Assembly: GCA_017848795.1 (NCBI GenBank)
Contig: JAFIHG010000001.1
Location: 62,001-126,000 of the forward strand
Reading direction: 5' to 3'
DNA length: 64,000 nucleotides
Source: Candidatus Nanopelagicales bacterium
GTDB lineage: Bacteria > Actinomycetota > Actinomycetes > S36-B12 > CAIYMF01
In this document: one piece after another, positions 56,479-64,000 of the stretch
Position numbering within the stretch: the stretch's first letter is position 1
Layout: each line of letters opens with the position of its first letter
Position numbers and translations under genes: made by a program
The notes under the pieces: generated by a model
The model's database searches: none
The model's input: the letters and a program-made list of their open reading frames with translations, nothing else
What the model was told of the DNA's origin: nothing

Positions 56479-56500
56479 CCGACCGCGACCCGCCGGACTC

Positions 56501-56911
56501 TCATCGGTCGGCGACGCGGACGGTGATCTCTGGTGGGCGGGAAAGGGTGTTGGAGACGTAGCAGACCCGGCGCGCTGGTTCGAGCAGCGGCTGCAACCGC
56601 TCGGTCGGCAGGGACGTGGTGACCACGAGCTCGAAGGAGGACAGCCGCGGACCGGTGTAGCTGCCGATCGCCTCCACCTCGAGGTCCGGCAACTCGAACC
56701 CACGCTTGCGCGCCGCCCAGGCCAGCGCGAGCGCGTAGCAGGACGACAACGACGCGAGCAGCAGGTCGGTCGGCATCGGGCCGGTACCGGTCCCGCCCTC
56801 GGTGTGCGGCTCGTCGACGACCAGGTCGAAACCACCGGCGCGCACCTCGCAGCGCCACCCGCCGGTCCAGGTCGCCACCGCGGCGTTCTGTCCGCTGCGT
56901 TCGTCTGCCAT
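56501..56911 (-). CDS. OsmC/Ohr family protein
   Basis: 136-residue OsmC-fold protein. The two redox cysteines are Cys58 (LSSCYALAL) and Cys117 (RRVCYVSNTL), as in peroxide-reducing OsmC/Ohr proteins. It likely reduces organic hydroperoxides or related thiol-linked compounds. The gene is single, followed by nothing on the same strand for 20 nt. Confidence 0.88.
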   Translation of the reverse strand: MADERSGQNAAVATWTGGWRCEVRAGGFDLVVDEPHTEGGTGTGPMPTDLLLASLSSCYALALAWAARKRGFELPDLEVEAIGSYTGPRLSSFELVVTTSLPTERLQPLLEPARRVCYVSNTLSRPPEITVRVADR

Positions 56912-56992
56912 GCCTGTCCTTCCCCGTTCATGAGCCGGCCCGTACGGCGAGGCGGGCTCGCCGTACGGGCCGGGGACCGGTGCGCGAAGAGG

Positions 56993-57478
56993 TCACATCG
57001 TCCAGGTGTTCAGGACGAGCGCCTTCTCCTTCCATGCCGTGATGACCGCGTCGAGGACGTCGCGCGGGTTGATCGGCTGCACGCCCTCCATCATGTCCAC
57101 CTCGCGCATGCCGTACAGCGCGGCGGCGGAGAACCGGCACGCGTACACCTTGCCGCCCTCGTCCATGAACGTCTGGAGCTGCTTGTTGTACGTCAGGTTG
57201 CCGGGGAACGCCTCGTCGCCGACCTTCGGGAAACCGCGGGACCGGGCCGTCACGAGCGAGCCGGGTCCGAAGAACACGATGCTGGTGTCGAAACCCTTGC
57301 GGTTGATACGGGTCGCGGTGAGCAGGTTGACCAGCGAGGCCGAACTCTCGAACGGGATGGCGTGGTAGAAGATGAACGCCTTCTGGCCCGGTTCGGCCTG
57401 GTGGTCGGGAAAGACCTTCTGCTCGTAGTCGACGATGGCGTCACCGGGGTTCACCGGCTGGCCGACGAAGTCCGCCAT
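56993..57478 (-). CDS. DsrE-like protein resembling MSMEG_0572/Sll0783 family
   Basis: 161-residue DsrE-fold protein (KAFIFYHAIPFESSASLVNL, FDTSIVFFGPGSL, GGKVYACRFSAAALYGMRE, INPRDVLDAVITAW). These blocks match what I recall of the MSMEG_0572/Sll0783 nitrogen-starvation response family, a Nit1C-cluster member. Yet its upstream site is the amine-regulon operator (57514), not the TTTCCTATC motif. Function unknown; a sulfur-relay or redox role is typical of the fold. Confidence 0.7.
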   Translation of the reverse strand: MADFVGQPVNPGDAIVDYEQKVFPDHQAEPGQKAFIFYHAIPFESSASLVNLLTATRINRKGFDTSIVFFGPGSLVTARSRGFPKVGDEAFPGNLTYNKQLQTFMDEGGKVYACRFSAAALYGMREVDMMEGVQPINPRDVLDAVITAWKEKALVLNTWTM

Positions 57479-57513
57479 TGCTGCCTCTCCTTCGCGTGGG
57501 TGGAGCTACCAGT

Positions 57514-57527
57514 ACTGAACTGTCAGT
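57514..57527. promoter_or_regulatory. Amine-regulon operator before the DsrE-like gene
   Basis: ACTGAACTGTCAGT has perfect 5-bp arms around ACTG and extends as AGTACTGAACTGTCAGTC. It lies 36 nt upstream of the ATG at 57478. Confidence 0.7.
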
Positions 57528-57561
57528 CGAGATCTCCGTACACGTGCACCGGTCCCCTGCT

Positions 57562-57870
57562 TCACCTCGCCTTCTCGCCGCTGCGGGCGAGATCCGCCGC
57601 GCGAGCAAGGCTCGCGGCCGGCCCCGACGCCTGCTCCGGCTGATGCCAGGTCCTGCGGTGGCTGCCGGGCATCGCCGCGACGACCTTGTCACGCAGCCCG
57701 ATCGGCAGCCGGTAGAACACGGGTGAATACACCCGCTGCCAGAAGATCTCCGCGCCCGCGGGCCGGCGGGCGGGCAGGCCGTGCTTGTGCGCCATCTCGG
57801 TCTGCGAGTTCACGAGCAGCTGCTGCTGCGAGACCTTGCGCACCCAGCGCGTGAAACCGATCCGTGCCAT
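57562..57870 (-). CDS. Hypothetical protein linked to the flavoprotein gene
   Basis: 102-residue basic protein (RWVRKVSQQQLLVNSQTEMA, then IFWQRVYSPVFYRLPIGLRD). No family recognised. ATG at 57870 is one base after the flavoprotein stop, so both are probably made together; the next gene downstream begins after the operator at 57514. Confidence 0.6.
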   Translation of the reverse strand: MARIGFTRWVRKVSQQQLLVNSQTEMAHKHGLPARRPAGAEIFWQRVYSPVFYRLPIGLRDKVVAAMPGSHRRTWHQPEQASGPAASLARAADLARSGEKAR

Positions 57871-57871
57871 G

Positions 57872-59221
57872 TCAGGACCCGGAGCTCTGCCGCGCGTTCT
57901 GCAACGCGTTCTGCGCGGCGAGCGCGATCGGTTCGTTCAGCGCCCCCATCGCCGGCGAGTAGACGTTCTCCATGGTGGCGAGATCGCGGATGGTGATTCC
58001 GGTACGCACGCACATGGCGAGGAAGTCGGCCCGCTCCTTGATCCCCTCGCCGCCGACCAGTTGCGCACCGATCAGCTTGAGGGTGCCCGGCTCGGCGAGC
58101 AGCTTGACGATGACCGGCTTCACGTCCGGGTAGTAGCGCGCCCGCGAGATGCCCTGCGCCTTGCCCAGCACGTACGGGATGCCGAGCGCGTTCGCGATGG
58201 TCTCGCTGAAGGACACCCCGCCGATGAACCACTTCCCGGCCGCCAGCCCCCACGGCACGTACACCGGTTGGTAGCGGCGGCTGCCACCCGCCGCGTTGAC
58301 CCCGGCGACCTTGCCCTGCGAGTACGCGTGGCTGCCGGAGAGCCCCTGCCAGGGGATGTGGCTGACCCCGTGCGGGATCTCCACGCAGTCTCCGACGGCC
58401 CAGATGTCGCGCACCGAGGTGGCCATCGTCTCGTCGACGATGAACCCGCCCGCCGAACCGGTCTTGACCCCGGCAGCGGACCCGAGGGTGGTCTCCGGCA
58501 CCTTGTCGGTCGCCACGACGAGCAGGTCGCACTCGATCTCGCCGGCCGAGGTCACGACACCGCGTACGGCGCCCTTCTCGTCGCCGAGGATCCGCTCGAG
58601 CGTGGTGTTGAAGTGCATGTGCACGCCGAGCTCGGTCCAGGAGTCCTCGACGGGCTTGGCGATGTCGGGGTCGGTCGCCATCGACATCGCCCACGGCGTC
58701 GGGTCGACCAGGTGGGTCTCGATGCCGCGGTGCGCGAGCGCGGTCGTGATCTCCAGCCCGAGCGCACCGGCCTCCAGCACCACGGCCTTCTTCGTGCTGT
58801 CGAAGACCTTGTCCCACTCCATCGCGTTGCGGATGTTCTTCATGTAGTAGATGCCCGACAGGTCCGCACCCGGCACGTCGGGCTTGCGGTACCACCAGCC
58901 GGTCGCGATCACGAGCTTGTCGTACGGGATCGCACTGCCCTCGACGGTGAGCGTCTTGGCGTCCGCGTCGATCGCGGTCACCGTCGTCTCGTACCGGATG
59001 TCGATGCCCTGGTCGACGTACTGCTGCTTGGTGGCGAGGAACAGCCGCTCGAAGTCGGGGATCTCCCGGCCGTGCACGTACGGGATCCCGCACGGGCTGT
59101 ACGCGGCGTCCTCGAACTCGGTGAACACGGTCACCTGCGCATCCGGGTCGGTGCCGAGTGCGGCACCCGCGGCGCCCATCCCACCAGCCCCGCCCCCGAT
59201 GACCAGAATGCGCTGACCCAT
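57872..59221 (-). CDS. CoA-disulfide reductase/NADH oxidase-like flavoprotein
   Basis: 449-residue pyridine nucleotide-disulfide oxidoreductase. FAD fold RILVIGGGAGGMGAAG (4-19), single active-site Cys44 (YSPCGIPYV) as in CoA-disulfide reductase and NADH oxidase, NAD fold AVVLEAGALGLEITTALA and the late VRDIWAVGDCVEIPH. It probably reduces a low-molecular-weight or persulfide substrate with NAD(P)H. The pairing with a DsrE-like protein suggests sulfur or redox relay. Divergent from the XRE-cupin regulator. Confidence 0.88.
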   Translation of the reverse strand: MGQRILVIGGGAGGMGAAGAALGTDPDAQVTVFTEFEDAAYSPCGIPYVHGREIPDFERLFLATKQQYVDQGIDIRYETTVTAIDADAKTLTVEGSAIPYDKLVIATGWWYRKPDVPGADLSGIYYMKNIRNAMEWDKVFDSTKKAVVLEAGALGLEITTALAHRGIETHLVDPTPWAMSMATDPDIAKPVEDSWTELGVHMHFNTTLERILGDEKGAVRGVVTSAGEIECDLLVVATDKVPETTLGSAAGVKTGSAGGFIVDETMATSVRDIWAVGDCVEIPHGVSHIPWQGLSGSHAYSQGKVAGVNAAGGSRRYQPVYVPWGLAAGKWFIGGVSFSETIANALGIPYVLGKAQGISRARYYPDVKPVIVKLLAEPGTLKLIGAQLVGGEGIKERADFLAMCVRTGITIRDLATMENVYSPAMGALNEPIALAAQNALQNARQSSGS

Positions 59222-59402
59222 GCAGAACCTCCGTACCGGACCCCTGCGCGCCATTGATTATCGGCGCAGCACTGTTCACTATCTTCAACGTGAGGCCGTA
59301 CGCCCGTCAAGCGCTGCGCCGATGCGGGGACGGTGCGAGGCACGTCGGCGCGCCGAACACGTACAGTCCAGGGCCAGCGCAGCGAGCAAGGAGAGTGGCG
59401 TC

Positions 59403-60044
59403 ATGCCGCAGCAGGTCGAATCAGCGGCCACCGAGTCGTTCACGGCGATGAAGGCTCAGCGGTCCGGTGCACCGCACCACGTCGAGCACATCGTCTCCGG
59501 CATCGGACCGAAGGTACGCGCGCTGCGCAAGCAGGGCGGGCTGTCACTGCAGCAGCTCGGCGAGCAGAGCAACGTCTCGGCCGCGGCGATCCACAAGATC
59601 GAGCAGAGCGGCATGGTGCCCACCATCACCACGCTGCTGAAGATCGCGACCGCGCTCGGTCGCCCGGTGAGCTACTTCGTCGACGAGGCGGACGCCGCCA
59701 CCAACCCCACGGTGTTCACGCCGGCGGACGTCGACCGCCCGATCTACACCTCCCATGCGGGGATCGAGCTGGCCGGGATCAGCGGGCCGTACGGCCGGTT
59801 CCAGCTCGCCGGCGCGCGCGCCACGGTCGTCCCCGGCGCCAGCAGCGGCGAGGCGAACCTCGAGCACCCGGGCGAGGAGCTCATCCACCTGTTGGAGGGC
59901 GAGCTGGAGTTCGAGGTCGGCGGCGTCCCCTACCGGCTCGGCCCGGGCGACTCGCTGCACTTCCGCACCGTGCAGCCGCACCGCTGGCGCAACCCGACGA
60001 CCGAGCCGTGCACCGCGCTCTGGCTCGCCCTGCGCCCTCAGTGA
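59403..60044 (+). CDS. XRE-family regulator with C-terminal cupin (PuuR-like)
   Basis: 213-residue repressor-type protein. HTH about residues 38-92 (VRALRKQGGLSLQQLGEQSN, then IHKIEQSGMVPTITTLLKIA) and cupin about 140-208 (ELIHLLEGELEFEVGGVPYRLGPGDSLHF, broken here in text). This design includes PuuR and other small-molecule sensors. Divergent from the flavoprotein operon, which it probably regulates. ATG at 59403 with AAGGAGAG upstream. Confidence 0.87.
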   Translation: MPQQVESAATESFTAMKAQRSGAPHHVEHIVSGIGPKVRALRKQGGLSLQQLGEQSNVSAAAIHKIEQSGMVPTITTLLKIATALGRPVSYFVDEADAATNPTVFTPADVDRPIYTSHAGIELAGISGPYGRFQLAGARATVVPGASSGEANLEHPGEELIHLLEGELEFEVGGVPYRLGPGDSLHFRTVQPHRWRNPTTEPCTALWLALRPQ

Positions 60045-60123
60045 CCCGAGGCCCCACGTTCCGAAACAGCGAACGGAGCCAGCCGTCGGCTTTCAGCGCC
60101 CCACTCGATCTTCGCGTCGCCGT

Positions 60124-62835
60124 TCAGCGTTCGGCGGGGGCGCCGAGGGCCGCGCGGCCCGCCTCGAGCCGCGCCACCGGGACCCGGAACGGTGAGCAGG
60201 ACACGTAGTCCAAGCCGACGTCGTGGAAGAAGTGGATCGACTCCGGGTCACCGCCGTGCTCGCCGCAGATGCCGAGCTTGATGCCCGGGGCCGTCGCCTT
60301 CGCCTCGTCGGTCGCGATCCGCACCAGCCGGCCGACACCGTCGGCGTCCAGCGTCTCGAAGGGCGAGATGGTGAAGACGCCCTTCTCGAGGTAGGCGGCG
60401 AAGAACGCGGCTTCCACGTCGTCGCGTGAGAAGCCCCAGGTGGTCTGCGTCAGGTCGTTGGTGCCGAACGAGATGAACTGCGCCGCCTCCGCGATCCGGT
60501 GCGAGGTGAGCGCGGCGCGCGGCAGCTCGACCATCGTCCCGATCGGGATGTCGAGCTCGAGTCCGGCCGCCGCGCCGACCTCGGCGAGGATCGCATCGGC
60601 CTCGTCGCGCACCAGGTAGAGCTCCATCACCGAGCCGACGAGCGGGACCATGATCTCGGCCTTCGGGGTGCCGCCGGCCTGGATCCGGGCGACGACCGCC
60701 TCGGCGATGGCGCGCACCTGCAGCGCGAACAGCCCGGGCACGGTGAGCCCGAGCCGTACGCCGCGCAGCCCCAGCATCGGGTTCGACTCGTGCAACCGCT
60801 CGACAGCGGCGAGCAGGCGTACGTCCTCCGCCGCCGGTTCCTCCCCCTTGGCGCGCGCCACGGCGACGCGCACGCTGAGCTCGGTGCGGTCGGGCAGGAA
60901 CTCGTGCAGCGGCGGGTCGAGCAGCCGGATCGTGACCGGCAGGTCGTCCATCGCCTCGAGGATCTCGACGAAGTCCTGGCGCTGCATCGGCAGCAGCGCG
61001 TCGAGCGCAGCCTCCCGGTCGGCCGGCTTGTCGGCCAGGATCACCCGTTCGATGAGGACCCGGCGCTCGCCGAGGAACATGTGCTCGGTACGGGTGAGCC
61101 CGATGCCCTGGGCCCCGAGGTGCCGGGCACGCAGCGCGTCCTGCGCGGTGTCGGCGTTGGTACGGATCGCCAGGCGCCGGGTCACATCGGCGTGCACCAG
61201 CAGCCGATCGAGCGAACGCACCAGATCGGCCGTGTCCTCGTCCGCGCCCTCGAGCGCGGCGGCCAGCCCCTGCTCCAGGTAGGTCACCGCCGGGGAGGGA
61301 ACGACGGGGACGCTGCCGGCGAACACCTGGCCGGTCGAGCCGTCGATGCTGATCAGCTCGCCCTCGGCGAGCTCGGTCCCGCCCACGCGCATGATGCGGG
61401 CGGCGGCGTCGACGTCGAGTTCCTCGGCACCGCACACGCAGGTCTTGCCCATGCCGCGTGCGACGACGGCGGCATGGCTGGTCTTGCCGCCGCGCGCGGT
61501 AAGGATGCCGACGGCCGCGATCATCCCGGCGAGGTCGTCGGGGTTGGTCTCCTTGCGCACCAGCACGACGTCCTCGCCGCGCGCGGCCCACTGCTCGGCC
61601 GTCGCGGAGTCGAACACCGCCTTGCCGACCGCGGCCCCGGGCGAGGCGGCCATGCCCGTGGTGAGCAGGTTCTGCTCGGCACTCTGGTCGAACTGCGGGA
61701 ACATCAGTTGCGCGAGCTGTTTGCCGTTGACGCGGGCCAACGCCTCGTCGAGCGTGATGAGCTGCTCGTCGACGAGGTGGGTCGCGATGCGGAACGCCGC
61801 CGCGGCGGTGCGCTTGCCGACACGCGTCTGCAGCATCCACAGCTTGCCGCGCTCGATCGTGAACTCGATGTCGCACAGGTCGCGGTAGTGCGTCTCCAAC
61901 CGGCGCATCACGCGGATGAGCTCGCGGTACGAGGACTCGTCGATCCGCTCGAGCTCGGACAGGCTCAATGTGTTGCGGATGCCGGCGACGACGTCCTCGC
62001 CCTGCGCGTTCTGCAGGTAGTCGCCGTACGCCCCCGGCTGGCCGGTCGCCGGATCACGCGTGAACGCCACCCCGGTGCCGGAGGTGTCACCGAGGTTGCC
62101 GAACACCATGGTGCAGATGTTCACGGCGGTACCGAGATCGTTCGGGATGCGCTCCCGGCGCCGGTAGAGGCGTGCCCGCTCGGTGTTCCAGGAGTCGAAG
62201 ACCGCGCGGATCGCCTGGTCGAGCTGCTCGCGCGGATGCTGCGGGAACTCGTCTCCGGACTGCTCGCGCACGATGCCCTTGAAGGTCTCGACGAGCGCCT
62301 TGAGGTGCGCGACGTCGAGCCCGGTGTCGACGGTGACGCCGGCGTCGGCCTTGGCGCGGTCCAGTTCGGCCGCGAACAGCTCGCCGTCGATGTCGAGGAC
62401 GGTCTTGCCGTACATCTGCAGCAGCCGGCGGTAGGAGTCCCAGGCGAACCGCTCGTCGCCGCTGGCCTCGGCCAGACCCTTGACGCTGGCGTCGTTCAGG
62501 CCGATGTTGAGGACGGTCTCCATCATGCCGGGCATCGAGAACTTCGCCCCGGACCGCACGCTGACCAGCAGCGGGTCGTGCCGGTCGCCGAGCCGGCGCC
62601 CGATGCTGTCCTCGAGGCTGCGCAGCGCCATCGTCACCTGGACCCGCAGCGCGGCCGGCTCCTGGCCGTCCGCCAGGTAGTTGCGGCACGCCTCGGTCGT
62701 GATCGTGAAGCCCGGGGGCACGGGCAGCCCGAGCTTGGTCATCTCGGCGAGGTTCGCGCCCTTGCCACCGAGCAGGTCCTTGTCGTCCTTCGAACCTTCG
62801 GAGAACTCGTAGACGTACTTCGCGGTCGTCGCCAT
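60124..62835 (-). CDS. ppdK: Pyruvate, phosphate dikinase
   Basis: 903-residue PPDK interconverting pyruvate, ATP, Pi and PEP, AMP, PPi. N-terminal ATP-grasp (GGKGANLAEMTKLGLPVPPGF), swivelling His domain (TARGGKTSHAAVVARGMG with the phospho-His) and C-terminal PEP barrel (MVELPRAALTSHRIAEAAQF, ICGEHGGDP) are complete. Normal length. It supplies PEP for gluconeogenesis. Single-gene transcript with GGAGGATGCGCG upstream. Confidence 0.95.
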   Translation of the reverse strand: MATTAKYVYEFSEGSKDDKDLLGGKGANLAEMTKLGLPVPPGFTITTEACRNYLADGQEPAALRVQVTMALRSLEDSIGRRLGDRHDPLLVSVRSGAKFSMPGMMETVLNIGLNDASVKGLAEASGDERFAWDSYRRLLQMYGKTVLDIDGELFAAELDRAKADAGVTVDTGLDVAHLKALVETFKGIVREQSGDEFPQHPREQLDQAIRAVFDSWNTERARLYRRRERIPNDLGTAVNICTMVFGNLGDTSGTGVAFTRDPATGQPGAYGDYLQNAQGEDVVAGIRNTLSLSELERIDESSYRELIRVMRRLETHYRDLCDIEFTIERGKLWMLQTRVGKRTAAAAFRIATHLVDEQLITLDEALARVNGKQLAQLMFPQFDQSAEQNLLTTGMAASPGAAVGKAVFDSATAEQWAARGEDVVLVRKETNPDDLAGMIAAVGILTARGGKTSHAAVVARGMGKTCVCGAEELDVDAAARIMRVGGTELAEGELISIDGSTGQVFAGSVPVVPSPAVTYLEQGLAAALEGADEDTADLVRSLDRLLVHADVTRRLAIRTNADTAQDALRARHLGAQGIGLTRTEHMFLGERRVLIERVILADKPADREAALDALLPMQRQDFVEILEAMDDLPVTIRLLDPPLHEFLPDRTELSVRVAVARAKGEEPAAEDVRLLAAVERLHESNPMLGLRGVRLGLTVPGLFALQVRAIAEAVVARIQAGGTPKAEIMVPLVGSVMELYLVRDEADAILAEVGAAAGLELDIPIGTMVELPRAALTSHRIAEAAQFISFGTNDLTQTTWGFSRDDVEAAFFAAYLEKGVFTISPFETLDADGVGRLVRIATDEAKATAPGIKLGICGEHGGDPESIHFFHDVGLDYVSCSPFRVPVARLEAGRAALGAPAER

Positions 62836-62941
62836 CGCGCATCCTCCTGCTCGCCCGCCCGGCCCGCCGCACCGACGGCCGGGTCTGGTGAACCTAGCAA
62901 CGCGCCCGCTCGGGCGCGCCGCGCGGGCGGGATCGGCACCC

Positions 62942-64000
62942 TCAACCGCCGGACACGCTGAGCTCGGCCTGGCCGAGCTGGCGCAGGTACCGGCTCAGGT
63001 CGTCCCGGCTCTCCAGCCACCCCTCCGGCAGCGCCACACGCCTCGCCGCCGAGGTACGGCCGCGGGGGCCGGTCGCGGCCTGCGCGGGATACGGCTGGTC
63101 CAGGTCCATCCCCGCGACGAGCCGGTCGAGGTCGGCGAGCGTCTCGACCAGCCCGAGCTGCTGACGTGTCACCGCGCCGACGCAGAAACCCTTGGTGTAC
63201 CACGCGTGATGTTTGCGGAAGTCACGCATGCCCTTAGGTTCGCCGTACAGCTCGACCAGCAGCGCGGCGTGCCGGCGCATCACCGCCGTCACGGCGCGCA
63301 GGTCCGGGTCCGCTGGCGGCGGGGCACCGGTGAAGGCGGCGACGAGCTGGCCGAACAGCCACGGCCGCCCGAGGCAGCCGCGGCCGACGACGATGCCGTC
63401 GCACCCGGTGGCGCGCACCATCGCGACCGCGTCCTGCGCGGTCCACAGATCGCCGTTGCCGAGCACCGGCGTGCCGTACGGCGCGAGCTGCTCGACCAGC
63501 CGCGAGACCGCGTCGCGGTCGGCGGTGCCGCCGTAGAAGTCCGCCGCGGTACGGGCGTGCAGCGCCACCCACGCGGCACCCTCCTGCGCCGCGGTACGGC
63601 CCGCCTCGAGGTAGGTGAGGTGGTCGTCGTCGATCCCCTTGCGCATCTTGACCGTCACCGGTGCGCGGCCGCCCGCGGCCCGTACCGCCTCCCGGACGAT
63701 GTCGCGGAACAGCCCGCGCTTCCAGGGAAGCGCGGCGCCGCCGCCCTTGCGGGTCACCTTGGCGACCGGGCAGCCGAAGTTCAGGTCCACGTGGTCGGCG
63801 CGGTCCTCGTCGAGCAGCAGGCGTACCGCGTCGCCGACGACGCGCGGGTCCACGCCGTAGAGCTGCACACTGCGTGGGCTCTCGTCGGGGTCCATCACGA
63901 CCATCTCGAGCGTGGCGGCGTTGCGCTCGACCAGCGCCCGGCTGGTCACCATCTCGGTGACGTAGATCCCCACGCCTGCCGGGTCGGCCCGTACGGCACG
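62942..64000 (-). CDS. dus: tRNA-dihydrouridine synthase, 5' end beyond window
   Basis: FMN enzyme reducing uridines in tRNA D-loops. About 352 C-terminal residues are visible without a true start; the frame runs off the window edge. The family core is DHVDLNFGCPVAKVTRKGGG with the catalytic Cys, followed by PVTVKMRKG, WVALHARTAADFY and the FMN phosphate motif CDGIVVGRGCLGRPWLF. The C-terminal ~80 residues form the helical tRNA-binding part. Confidence 0.93.
   Translation of the reverse strand, partial: RAVRADPAGVGIYVTEMVTSRALVERNAATLEMVVMDPDESPRSVQLYGVDPRVVGDAVRLLLDEDRADHVDLNFGCPVAKVTRKGGGAALPWKRGLFRDIVREAVRAAGGRAPVTVKMRKGIDDDHLTYLEAGRTAAQEGAAWVALHARTAADFYGGTADRDAVSRLVEQLAPYGTPVLGNGDLWTAQDAVAMVRATGCDGIVVGRGCLGRPWLFGQLVAAFTGAPPPADPDLRAVTAVMRRHAALLVELYGEPKGMRDFRKHHAWYTKGFCVGAVTRQQLGLVETLADLDRLVAGMDLDQPYPAQAATGPRGRTSAARRVALPEGWLESRDDLSRYLRQLGQAELSVSGG

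Overview
The window is about 70% GC, has dense genes with GTG/TTG starts and 1-4 nt stop/start overlaps, and carries typical actinobacterial families: CoxG/MoxR, a one-chain acyl-CoA carboxylase, stand-alone LigD-Pol, a GAF-ANTAR protein, an HspR-like regulator and MSMEG_056x-type genes. It is a chromosomal segment of an Actinomycetota species. The family cannot be fixed from this sequence alone. No rRNA, tRNA, CRISPR array or complete insertion sequence was seen.

Layout. 1-3.7 kb: accessory genes for a molybdenum hydroxylase of the CO-dehydrogenase family (MoxR ATPase, CoxG, XdhC, MocA-like transferase, MogA). 3.8-9.4 kb: a 1839-residue carboxylase with biotin carboxylase, biotin carrier and carboxyltransferase in one chain. 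9.5-13.8 kb: hemerythrin, carbonic anhydrase, LigD-like polymerase, MFS transporter. 13.8-16.3 kb: a dimethylglycine/sarcosine dehydrogenase-like flavoprotein. 16.4-18.7 kb: DnaJ, Hsp20, HspR-like regulator and a serine/glycine repeat protein. 18.7-23.1 kb: CheB, a frameshifted CheR-PAS protein and a PAS-GAF-ANTAR regulator. 23.4-26.9 kb: secreted ScyD/ScyE-like protein, TPR protein, arylamine N-acetyltransferase and a gene remnant.

26.9-38.8 kb is an amine-utilisation island: Rieske oxygenase, polyamine-type ABC transporter (PotA, PotB, PotC, two PotD and a decayed third PotD), BetI-like TetR regulator, flavin oxidoreductase, two cupins and a class III aminotransferase. A pseudo-palindrome, TGACTGA-N4-TCAGTCA, lies in front of most of these units, and also in front of a DsrE-like gene at 57.5 kb and perhaps the 13.9 kb dehydrogenase. 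It is probably the operator of the TetR protein.

38.8-41.5 kb holds dgt, a YdcF protein and a TMEM175-like channel. 41.5-56.0 kb is the most unusual part. A minus-strand operon (carbamate kinase, FdrA, MSMEG_0565-type glycosyltransferase, amidohydrolase) faces plus-strand genes for a radical SAM protein and a GNAT of the Nit1C (MSMEG_0568/0567) families. Next come a minus-strand AIR-synthase-like protein and a six-gene, translationally coupled plus operon: phosphosulfolactate synthase-like, unknown, PurB-like lyase, D-cysteine desulfhydrase/ACC deaminase-like, argininosuccinate lyase-like, DUF1116. No nitrilase is present. A second shared motif, TTTCCTATCCGACA, sits by every promoter of this cluster. 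The inference is a nitrogen-compound pathway that ends in carbamoyl transfer (FdrA/DUF1116) and ATP recovery by carbamate kinase.

56-64 kb: OsmC, a DsrE-like protein resembling MSMEG_0572/Sll0783, a CoA-disulfide-reductase-like flavoprotein, an XRE-cupin regulator, pyruvate phosphate dikinase and a partial tRNA-dihydrouridine synthase. Inverted repeats are scattered through the window, mostly between genes.
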